From NCBI GenBank assembly GCA_947623455.1, contig OX392529.1, forward strand, positions 62,929,686 to 62,993,685: DNA of 64,000 bases. The letters are read 5' to 3'. Within the stretch, counting starts at the first letter, position 1. The number at the start of each line of letters is the position of its first letter. This stretch comes from Mimachlamys varia. Taxonomy: Eukaryota > Mollusca > Bivalvia > Pectinida > Pectinidae. The notes under the pieces are model-generated. The model saw only the letters and a list, made by a program, of their open reading frames with translations, was not told the DNA's origin and made no database searches. This document shows positions 1 to 12,400 of this stretch, piece after piece. The position numbers were made by a program, and so were the translations under genes.

Positions 1-240
1 TTTCTCAAGGATGCTCCTGACCGATTTAAAAGGTTAAAGTCTCCCCAATCCAACTAAACGAGAAGAATTTAAAATTTTTACCTCAATACCTCAAATCATA
101 AGTAGGATTTGATGTCATCAAGGGGCCACATACAGTTTGTTTACACAAAATTGTGTGCCTTTCTCAAGGATGCTCTTGACTAATTTAAAGGGTTCAAGTC
201 AAACTAAACGAGAAGAATTAAAACATTTTTCTTAAGTTCC
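1..240. repeat. Partial tandem module, ~150 bp
   Basis: Two diverged copies of a module containing tttctcaaggatgctc...gac, ...aactaaacgagaagaat and a run of A/T. It resembles the cores of the modular repeats elsewhere in the window. It is cut by the window edge. Confidence 0.6.
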
Positions 241-3200
241 CTTATTTATCCATTTTAACAAACTTGAATGTAGTTCATCTCACCATCATACTAATCATCA
301 AAGCTTGACAAATGAAGCCACCCTGCAGTATTTTTACTTGGTGATGAACTAACAACAAAACAGTCCAGTCGGGAATCATTTAAAATTGCATATTTTATTG
401 ATAATTAACTAAAATGTCATTGAAGTTAAACCATTTGTTTTCCATTAAGGAATCGAGAAAATCTGCAAACATTTTTTTTCACACAGTTAACTATAATATT
501 CTGTCCAATAACCAGAAAAAAACATATCACTGGTATACTGATTATCAATAATATATGTACTTCTGAATACTCGAGTACAAGTATGGTGATTCCAAAATAT
601 CAAAATTATCTTCTTCAAAACTCAAAATATATAAATAGATTGGAAAGGACATGCATGAAATAGCAGTGTATAAAATACTTGGAACAAATTTCAATCAACT
701 GTAGATGAGACATATATGATATTTTGATATCAAGTGAAAGTTAGAAATTAAATAGTTCAAAAAAAATATAATCTTCATAGCATTGAAGATACACACAGAG
801 ACATTACAGGGGGATTGTCACACCGGCCATCATGGTACAAGTAAGATATGGATTGTTTTTATATACCTGGTAAGTTAGCTCTTTTTTTTCTTTAATTTCT
901 ATATGGTAGATTTAGACAGGACAACATTAAATGCATTATTGATAACTCTTATTCCAATCTTCTTAATGCTTTACCTGCAGGCATTGAAATTTGTCCTTCA
1001 AAATTATTCTTCTGACCAATATTTACTAGCACTGCTATTACCAATAACATGTAAAGGACCAGCAAAGGACTTTTGATTTCTGGCAGTGATATTTTCCAAC
1101 TTACCAAGCTGTTTGAAGCTCAAAATGAAATACAATTCCTATGTAAAACTAGAAAACAGAAAGACTCTCATAACTTATAAAGTCTGAGCACGAGCTGTTA
1201 TTTACAATGTATTTACTGAGGTATGGCAATTACAGATTTCAATACATACAAATATTCAACAGACCCATCATTTTTCCCCTCAATAAAGCTGAAAATGAAT
1301 TTTAACCAAGAAGAAATCCTAAATAAAACACTTACCAAGGTAAATACCTTTCAAGAAGTATCGATGACAAATTCTAATTGTCAAAATTCAAGTTAACTGC
1401 CTCTTGGCTATATTTTTTTCTGATTTAAAATACAAAATGCAAAAGTAAGGGTCAAGGTGAACTTTCAAATGAAATTTGAAAAAAAAACTGGGGGTAATTG
1501 ATATTACGATGGTTTTACCCATTGAATGCTCCCCATATTTCGCTCATATAACAGAGCAAAGGATTATTATTGAGTAGGGAACTGTTTGTGATATTCTTCC
1601 TACATCTATTGGTATTGGCCACCAGCAAGTTGTAGCAACCCTAATATTTAGTGCATCAGATAGTCAGAATCCTCCAAACAAATATACTGGGTACAATAGC
1701 ACATTAATACCCGCATTGAAATGGACTTATCTATTTCATTACATGTTATAGCAATGAACAGTTTACAACATGTCGATTTAGGGTCTCCTTTCGTTTGTTT
1801 AAAAAAATAATTTGACTGTGACTGTACTCCCACGTACCTCATCACTTAGGGTCAGAATACCACATTTCTACATTGACATCCATTGATAAGTACAGTATAC
1901 ACTTTGACTGTGACTCCCAACTCATCACCTAGGATCAGAATACTGTATACACTTTCATCTTATTACACTATTAAAGAACGTGCGTAGTAACATATCTAGC
2001 ACGATACACACTGATGTATTAGAACACTACTCTTTAAACCTTTACCCTGAAACAAATTAGATATTATTATTTATAAAATTATGATTATATGATAGACCTT
2101 ATATCTACATCTTAACCGCTAAACATATCCACACTAAAAAAATTCAGCTCTCATTTGATTTAAATCAGTTAACATTATACAGTTCTCTTGATTGTTAAAA
2201 GTTTTGCTATGAGCCCACAATTCAACAATAGGTTTATGGGCCAATATGGCTCACCTGTCCCGTGGAGCAATACTCCTTTATAAAACAAGTATTCCCTTGT
2301 TTAAACGGAATACAGAGGCTGCACAGTAACTTTGGATTTATTATTTTGCAAATAGTTTAATGCCAGGTATCTCAATAATGAAACCCCAGGGGTGGGGTCG
2401 GACCCCTGAGCTATATATATCTATGTCTAGCAACCACTTCTATGTTTGTAGAATGATATTATCATTATAGAATCTCAACAGCTTCCAAGTTATAATCAAA
2501 AGACTAGGCCACCAGGGGCTCAGCTGAACCCTGGATGAATCCTGGTACCATTGTGTTGGTTTCTTCCAACTGTGTGTGTAGGGTTTACCTGGTGTTTCCT
2601 TCAAACTTCCTCTGCTGAAGCCCAATATCTGTAACCCCTGAAGTCATATCTACTTCAGTCATATAAGATAACATGGCCCTAGAAATAGTTCAAACTAAAT
2701 GTGGCTGTAACCTTAGTTGGAAGTTTACAGTAAAAATACCACAAAGTTCCAAGCTCTGTCCCTCTGGAGAGCAACCACATTTGTCAACTTGTCCCAAGGT
2801 TATTCAAGGTCATTCCAAGTTCAGGCTCATCCTCAATAGATGTAACATTGTGGCCCTTCCTTCCCATTGAATTGCTCATGGTCAAACTGAGCACTAGACA
2901 AAATTTAGTCACAATCCACCCAACTGTTCCAGATGAGTAGTATTTTAAAGACGATGGACGCCGTGCCATTTGCATAAATCCATTTATTCCTTCATGACAG
3001 GTGAGCTTTAACTATTTTGAGTCATTGTTTGATAATTACCCCATCAGGAATGTAATTATACTACAATAATTCAAATAAGTAGAAGAAACTGTAATTGCCT
3101 CATCACAAAACGAGCTAACCACAAGATTCAAGGATTTAATAAAATAAACAGTCAACCATACATAAAAAACAAAATGTACATTTAACCGTAAATATTGACT

Positions 3201-3416
3201 TACTTGGTAAACCAAATTGAATGCTTTTATGAAACTAAAAAATAACTAATGTAATAAATTGAAAACAAAAGATACACATGTTTGTCTGATTAATTGTCAT
3301 GTTTTTTTTTTTATCTCATTAATGAATTAAATAATTATTTATGACATAAAATAATGCTACAGAATTGTAAACAATTTCCCTGTGCTGCAAAGAAGTGATC
3401 TAAAAGTCCATTGGGC
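241..3416. other. GPD1 3' flank, no gene seen
   Basis: AT-rich DNA downstream of GPD1 on its minus strand. It presumably includes the 3' UTR. A TTTATT at about 2979-2984 (AATAAA on the minus strand) is one possible poly(A) signal. A ~60-bp duplicated segment (tgactgtgact...catcac...gtcagaatac) lies at 1815-1945. No other coding signal was found. Confidence 0.5.
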
Positions 3417-6400
3417 CTACATATGTTCTGGGTGGTTCTTCAGACAATCCATGAACTTGCCCACAGGTAGGTTACCCTTACAGATGTTGTGTATGGCAGT
3501 AAATAGGGGAAACCTGCAACAAAGACAAAAACATGTTAACACTACAAATAATTTTACTCCATGTATCTGAGCAAGCTACAAATGCTACACATTCTTTAGA
3601 ACTTTAGAAGAAGTCATTTGGGACATTAGCAAAGGGTTAATACAGTTATTCATTCATTGATCCGAGTTTTATGGTTGCTGCTGAAACAGGACTCCAATTG
3701 CTTCCTGTGTCGATTATGGTGGTAAAATCCTTTTGTGACTCAACATACTAGACAAATTGGATGTAAGAACTACAATATAATATATAGCAAAGAATCTGAA
3801 GGTGACTTATGGTCAGATTTGGGGAATACACAAAAATCACTCAACAAAGGAAGTGGTCAGAATCCGATACAATAGTAAAGAAACTGAAACGTAATTTAGG
3901 ATCAGACTTCGTGAACACACAAAAAAATCCTTTGATAAGTTAAGAAAGGAAGCAGTTAGTATCTGATACCAATACATGTAATCTGTTCTGAAAGCAGATT
4001 AAGTATACCACAGCAGACTCTACATTTCTCAATGAAGGGGCTCTCCGACTTTGAGGTGAGGGGCTAGTGGTAGCAGAATGTCAGACACCTTAACCACTCA
4101 GCCACCATAGCTCAGAGGAGAGGGGCTAGTGGTAGCAGAATGTCAGACACCTTCACCACTCAGCCACCACAACCCAGAGGAGAGGGGCTAGTGGTAGTGT
4201 AATGTCAGACACCTTCACCACTCAGCCACCACAGCCCAGAGGAGAAGGGCTAGTGATAGAATGTCAGGACACCTACACAACTCAGCCACCACAGCCCAGA
4301 GGAGAGGAGCTAGTGGTAGCAGAATGTCAGACACCTTCACCACTCAGCCACCACAACCCAGAGGAGAGGAGCTAGTGGTAGCAGAATGTCAGACACCTTC
4401 ACCACTCAGCCACCACAACCCAGAGGAGAGGAGCTAGTGGTAGCAGAATGTCAGACACCTTCACCACTCAGCCACCACAACCCAGAGGAGAGGGGCTAGT
4501 GGTAGTAGAATGTCAGACATCTTCACCACTCGGCCACCACAGCCCAGAGGAGAGGGGCTAGTGGTAGCAGAATGTCAGACATCTTCACTCAGCCACCACA
4601 ACCCAGAGGAGAGGGGCTAGTGGTAGTAGAATGTCAGACATCTTCACCACTCAGCCACCACAACCCAGAGGAGAGGGGCTAGTGGTAGTAGAATGTCCGA
4701 CATCTTCACCACTCAGCCACCATAGCTCAGAGGAGAGGGGCTAGTGGTTGGTAGCAGAATGGCAGACACCTTCACCACTCAGCCACCACAACCCAGAGGA
4801 GAGGGGCTAGTGGTAGTAGAATGTCAGACATCTTCACCACTTGGCCACTACAGCCCAGAGGAGAAGGGCTAGGGGTAGCAGAATGTCAGACACCTTCACC
4901 ACTCAGCCTCCACAACCCAGAGGAGAGGGGCTAGTGGTAGCAGAATGTCAGACACCTTCACCATTAAGCCACCACAACCCAGAGGAGAGGGGCTAGTGGT
5001 AGCAGAATGTCAGACACCTTCATCACTCAGCCACCACAGCCCAGAGGAGAGGGGCTAGTGGTAGCAGAATGTCAGACACCTTCACCATGACTAGTAGCAA
5101 TTTAAAGAAATGACCTCTATTTCCCCTATTGGGCCCCACCCCACTAGCCCCTTAGGGGTCAGAGTCACCATTTATGCAAAAACTGTTCTTCACTCGCGGA
5201 TGTTTCTGACTAAATTTGATTCAAATGCATTTATAACTTTGTAACATGTAGCAATTTAAAGGAATTACCTCTATTTCCCATATTGGGCCCTGCCCCTCTG
5301 GCCCCTTAGGGGTCAGTGTCACCTTTAATGCAAAATCTGTTCCCCTTCACTTAAGGATGTTTCTGACCAAATTTGGTTTAAATCCAATTGTAACTTTGTA
5401 ACATGTAGCAATTTAAAGGAATTACCTCTATTTCCCATATTGGGCCCCTTAGGGGTCAGTGTCACCTTTCATGCAAAATCTGTTCCCCTTCACCCAAGGA
5501 TGTTTCTGACCAAATTTGGTTTAAATCCAATTGAAACTTTGTAACATGCAGCAATTTAAAGGAATTACCTCTATTTCCTTTATAAGGCCACACCCACCTG
5601 GCCCCAGGGGGGTCAGAGTTACCATTTATGCAAAATCTGTTCCCCTTCCCCCAAGGATTTTCTGATCAAATTTGGTCAAAATCCAATCAGATCATTTTGA
5701 CAAGTAGTGATTTAAAAGAAAAGTTGACGGATGACAGACGGACAGACAGACTAGGGAAGCCGCACAAGGGCATATGCTCACTGGCCCCTAGGGCCAGGTG
5801 AGCTATTAAGAAATGGAATCTAAGACTTGTGTTCATGTAATTTGAATTGATTAAACTTGTTCGATTAATTCAATGTTACGTAAACAGGAGAGATCCTCTA
5901 TATCACATACCTCTGTTCCATGTCCTTTGCCTTAAGCATGTAATTCACTTCAAATGCTGTGGGAGGACCCTGTAATTTTTGACCATTCAACATTTCAGTC
6001 TCCAGTTCTTCTATACTCTAAAACAGAAATAGAAGGCCCATGGGCCTTTACAGTTGCTGGAGTTTTAATACACTGCTGTTTTCTGCAATGAAGCGAAAAA
6101 CAAAACAGTTATTGAAGCAAATAATGATATATTTTTGTTCTACTTAGCATTCATTCACAAAATGATTTTGGTTGGGGTTGGGGGTGGGGATACTTTACCA
6201 AGGAGAAATGAAAGTCACAATTTTGTGAGGACAATTCCATTCATGAAGAGCATTTCATTCCAGAAAGTCTATGTCTAAAGAAGACTACTGGAAACTTTAC
6301 TTCCTCCTAGACTATGAAAGGGGCAAGGGGTGATTAAGGACCCTAAATTTTAATAACATGTACCATCAAAACACAATCCTATGATAACACAGCATCACAT

Positions 6401-9400
6401 GTACCTTGGTAAAAGATCATACATCAGACAGTACCTTGATCACACATCAGACAGTACCTTGATCACACATCAGACAGTACCTTGATAAAAGATCACACAT
6501 CAGACAGTACCTTGATAAAAGATCACACATCAGACAGTACTACCTTGATAGGTCAAGCACTAGGACTTCATCCTCCAATATTTAATTCTGTATGTATCCT
6601 TGAGCATTCAGTCATAAATTCAATCAAATTAAGATAATACAACACATGCTACTTGAACAAAAAGGTTCAAAGGGCCTGAAATATAACAAAAGGTTAGAAA
6701 TACCTTTCCAGTTTTAGCATAGGCTTCAGCTACCCTTCGGTTCCTACCACCATAACAGGTTGTGACAAGGTCGGCTACTCCACAGCTTTCCAAGAACGTT
6801 CCTTGTTGGGATTCTGTCAAAGATTCACAAACAGTTACGGGTGTTATCTAACACACCACAAACAGTTACGGGTGTTATCTAACACACCACAAACAGTTAC
6901 GGGTGTTATCTAACACACCACAAACAATTACGGGTGTTATCTAACACACCACAAACAGTTACGGGTGTTATCTAACACACCACAAACAGTTACGGGTGTT
7001 ATCTAACACACCACAAACAGTTACGGGCGTTATCTAACACACCACAAACAGTTACGGGCGTTATCTAACACACCACAAACAGTTACGGGCGTTATCTAAC
7101 ACACCACAAACAGTTACGGGCGTTATCTAACACACCACAAACAGTTACGGGCGTTATCTAACACACCACAAACAGTTACGGGCGTTATCTAACACACCAC
7201 AAACAGTTACGGGCGTTATCTAACACACCACAAACAGTTACGGGTGTTATCTAACACACCACAAACAGTTACGGGTGTTATTTAACACACCACAAACAGT
7301 TACAGGTGTTATTTAACGGCTCTTAATTGCCTTTGTGTCCCGTGGGCTAGAAGAGATGGATAATCTCGTTCTCCCGAAAAGAAATCTATTCAGAGATTTC
7401 AACCAATCAGAATGGTCATTTCTCGCAGCAATCGGTTAGATCATTTTACATTGGTATATTTCTGCATGCATGATGCCGTTGTCAATGTCCGGAAGGACTT
7501 ATTTTCTCTCATGCAATGCCACCGCCATGTTGGTTTGTATTGTATAGCTACAAATCAGATATCCCTACCAGATGTAGCCACAGATGAAAGAAGCGATATG
7601 ATTTACTATTTTTAGTAAGAAAACGAGATTTTCCCTCTATTCTAGGGACACAACGTTAGAGCAGTGTCATGTGGGTTTTCAACGATGAGGATAGAGGTAA
7701 GCACCCTGTTTCTGTACCTGTACTACTAACCAACTGCAAGTTCAGTGGTTGATAACAAAATCTTTCAAGCCATTCTTGAGAAATTGCCTTTAAATCCCTA
7801 CGTTACTGCTGTTACGCCCTGTACCTTAAACCTAGCATAAGCCTAGTGGTTTTCTGACCAGGTCAGCTTAACATTGTAATCCACTTTTAATGTTAAGACT
7901 TTTAATCAAACAAATATAAGAATCATGATACCTGGATAGAAAATTTCACAGAACTTGACCATCTCCATCAGTCCAAGTCTGATGACAGCTGCCTTGGTGT
8001 TGTCTCCATATCCCAAACCATCAGCAAAGCCTGCACCCACTGCCACAATATTCTACAAAACAACACCTAAAGTTTCAAGTAAGTTAGACAAGTGGAAATG
8101 ATTCAGAACTCTACAGTCTGCCAATACCTATTTGACCGGGAATAAGCCCCCACCCCCTGAAAAAATAATTGATCAAAAGTAGGGAGGGGTCTTATTCACG
8201 AATACCCCCTGTTCGCAAAAGTCCGCCATCTTGGATGTTCTACTGTTTTGATCTAGGAATTCAGTCCATACTATACCAGTAATGTAATTAAAGTTGTTTG
8301 TTTTGTTAAAATAACAAGTTTGCAAAATGCACAACCAGTTCAAACATGAAAGTATAGTGTTCTTAACACCAGCTAAACAATGTTTTATTTTAAGTTTAGC
8401 CTTATAGATTTTTTTTTTTTGCACATAGTTAGATATGTTTTATGTTCAGACACAAAATTAAAAAGAAATTAACATGCTTTTTATTGAGAGAAAGACAAAA
8501 ATTAGGGTGGGGGCTTATTCACAGGCTCCCACCCTGTTCCAAGAACCTTTGCCAAAATGGGGAGGGGGCTTATTCGTAAGAGGGGGCTTATTCCCGGTAA
8601 AATACGGTAAGTATACAAGGTGGACATCATGGATAAATCTATGGGGTTTATTTAGGATATCAGAGGAACATCAACATGTGATACCAGAGGGATCGTGGTG
8701 TCTGGGATCTTGGTGTCCACCATTGTTTGATCTTCAATAAATTTAGTTTTTTGATAGTTGTTTTTTTTTCTTTTCTTTGTCCTTTTTTTATCTGATGTGC
8801 TTTTAATTTTGTGAAAATTGAGAATCCCTTTCAAGAAATATCAATGATTGTATGACAACGTCAAATCAAAGTTGGTCGCTTGTAAGTCAATGAGAACTTA
8901 CATGTGAAATTGAAAGAAAGATTATACAATATAGTGAAAATAAGTATAAGAAAATTTGGTGCTGATGTTGCTGTTCCTGTATTAAAATGTTTACATCTCC
9001 CAAATTAATTACATTTAATTACTTTAGGGTATCACCATTTGAATCGCCATGTGAAAAAGGCATTTATAAATATGTTGAGCTCATTAACTGAAGCTATACC
9101 AATAGCTTGCAGCTTACACCTTTGATAAATAATGTGAAATTTTCCTGGTTCGGGTGGTATGAGTTGTACATACAACCACGACTCACCTTTAAAGCACCGC
9201 ACACTTCCACTGTTGTCTCGTCGTCACAGACCACTATCCTAAAGTAGTCTGCCTGGAACAAGTCCTTAAGGATGGCACCATATTCTGGATCCTTGCAGCC
9301 TTCACAAAATCAATTTATTTCTATTATACCAAATACAAACCAACACTGCATTTTTGTTCCCATGGCTTTACCCAATTTGGTCTGTATACATGTACAATAT

Positions 9401-12400
9401 TCAGCTATACAATTTAATCCTGATGTGTCATTGTTCCCCTTAATGAAGAGCATATATATACACTTGTATTTAACAATTACATATATTCAAGTCAAATTCT
9501 TCAATCTTTTCCTCTACTTTTGACAACAATGCATCGTTGTCTTATTTTCGGCTATCTTTCCCCCCTTTTAAACTGCATGCTTACAAAACAAAGAGTCTTA
9601 ACATTCACCTGAATGTAATTGTATTATCAGACAAAAGACTAAACTTTTCATGTATGTGGAACAATCAGTCTGTTAATGTAACACTGACTTTTCCTCACTA
9701 TTTATCCCACCCCTCTGTTCCCAGTGGAGGCAACATACAACATACAAGAATCTTTATTTAGTGTCGAATATAGCAATAGGTAACATACGGGTAAGCCCTC
9801 ATGAGGTTGTATTTCGACAATCTGATTAAAATACGGATCCTCACTATTACTATCATGTAGGACCTGACAGGGACCAGTAGAAGGTCATGTGCAGATGACC
9901 TTTATTATTTCCATATCTAGGAAATGAACAGCCAATCAAAATGCACCTTGTAAACGGTGTTTGGAAGACGAACAAAAATGGCGGTGGATCAAAGTGGAGA
10001 TGAGAAAATCATTTAGGGCGTTATATAACAATTTGATTAGTATATTTTGTGATAATTTCTTAACTATCAGTTGTTATTTCTTTTCGGACAAACGAAAAAC
10101 TACAAATAAAACAGATAATGTCTAAAAAGGTAATGTCTACGCCAAGACTGCTGAACTGGGCGCCGCCATTTTTGTATACTGTCGTTCGGGTTTCTTGCAA
10201 CTTCGTTCTGGTTTAAGGACAAGTATAGAAACAAATCGAAATTAGCTTTTCTTTTTCAGAATCTGGTAAGCAGCGATCTGATTGGTGAATACAAAGGTCA
10301 TCTGCACATGACCTTCTACTGGTCGCTGTCAGATCCTACAAACGATAGTAACAGTGAGGATCTGTATTTTAATCAGATTGGTATTTCGATAAAGTTTTTG
10401 GAGTCCAATATAATCTTGAACATACCATGCTAAACACCAAGTTCAGTCAAATCCTTTGAGCTGTTCTTGACCATAGTTATATAAGAAGTGGATCCATGCT
10501 AGAAGACAGACATGGCGCCATGGCCCTTTGGATCAAATTGCTTGAACAGATTGTATTGCTGGACTGTATTTAATTTACCTATTGTGGCCTCGCAGTAGTT
10601 TTCCTTAGCAACCTCATTTGCAATGTTAGCACCCATCAAGGCAGCACAAGGTATTTTCAAAAGGTCCCTGATGACTGATGAAATCAAGAGGATACCTCCC
10701 CCTTCCTTTACTTCAAAACCCTGTAAAACATAGAGACACAACAATTAGTACAGTGCACTCCTCTTTATATCATGTTGCATTTGTCAGACAAAACATGACA
10801 TTAACAAGAATGTGACATTAAGAGAAACATGTTTTTCCACTAAATTTAGTGCATTTCCAATCTCCATAACTAAAAGTAAGCTATTCAATGTTCATATGAA
10901 GATGTATCAATTTATAGATAACATTATTTCATTACCAAAAAAAAAATTGGGGGGTTATTTTTTTAAATTTTCAATGCAATATTTTGTACAAGTTGTATCT
11001 GAAATCAATGCAAATGACATAATTTTCTGGATACTTTATGTGATTGGTTTAAAAAAACATAATATTAAGAGCAATTCAACTCAAAATCCATGATATTAAC
11101 CAAATATAATTACATAGATGATATAGAGGAACAAATGGTGCTTTGAAAAAACATGATATAAAGAGGAATGTGATATTAACAGGAGTGATATTAAGTGGAA
11201 TCATACAGATACAACTATCAGTACAATGACTCTTCAGCTTATTAAATGTACAAGTAAATTGGTATGGTGCATATTATAATACATCCCTAATATCAGTAGC
11301 AGGTTTGCATTGAAGCCGTCCCTATATCTTTTTCAAGCAGAGAAACTGAAAAGGACCCCACTAATTTTCAGGATTCCCATTTAAACTATGCAGAAGGACA
11401 ACATTTATTTAAGAAAGGACCCCATTTATAAAATACCCAGCGCAAACCCTGAGTAGACTATATGAGAGCTGTCACTGTTGATGAATACTGTATACCATAG
11501 TGTTAATTCTACACAGAGTGCTTTGTTACTCTATATCAACGATATGACATTCCTTTTTTATTTTTAGTTGCAATAGAGGTGCGATGAAAAATAGTAAAAG
11601 AAAATCCAAAGGTAAATTGGTCTTATCTGCTTACGTTCAAAAAGATAAGGATTTGATAAAAGGTTAACACTTTAATACACTGACATTCCTAGATATCTAT
11701 GCAACGCCATGCTCAAATCTTAACATTTAATAAGATAATATGTAGTGTTCATGTGAACAAATCGTTTCATTTATTGATTACGACATTGTATGAGAAGCAG
11801 TCTACAGGTGTAGGGGGTCAACATGTACGAGTGATGTTCTCGTTCTAATCTAAAATTTCTACAATAAATACACATATAACATGATCTTTGTATTCGAATT
11901 CATATCTTTTATCTCTCATGTTTATTTGACTTAGGTGAGCTGAGCAAGTTCAAAAGAAAGGCAAATTGATTCCATTTTTCCTTAGTTTTTTAATTTTTTT
12001 TAGGAGAGCCATTATTTATGTATTATCTCTTTTCTTATGTTCTGTTGGTTTAACTGAACAAGGAATATTGTTTATATAATACACGACTAACCCTACTCAA
12101 TCATTTGCTGAACTTTTGGAGTTATATATATTTATAAGTACAGAGCTCAGTAAAATAAATTAGCATATTTGCTGTCAATTAATTCTAAATCTATATTGTT
12201 CACTGGTATTGGGTTATTTTTTCAGTCCAGTGTTATGTTGCTTCCATCTTAATTCAGCTACTTGTGAGGTGATTAATATTTCTTTTTTACCCTACATATT
12301 TCTTGTTTCTTGAAGGGTATGGTGTACCCTCAGAATCTTTTTAGTAGTGGTGGTGGTGGGGGCAAGGCCTATTTTTTTTAATTCCCTGATTCAAAATGAA

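Noticed and set aside
7412..7615. 67-aa plus-strand ORF
   Set aside because: Lies wholly inside a TIR element in a GPD1 intron with no transposase motif.
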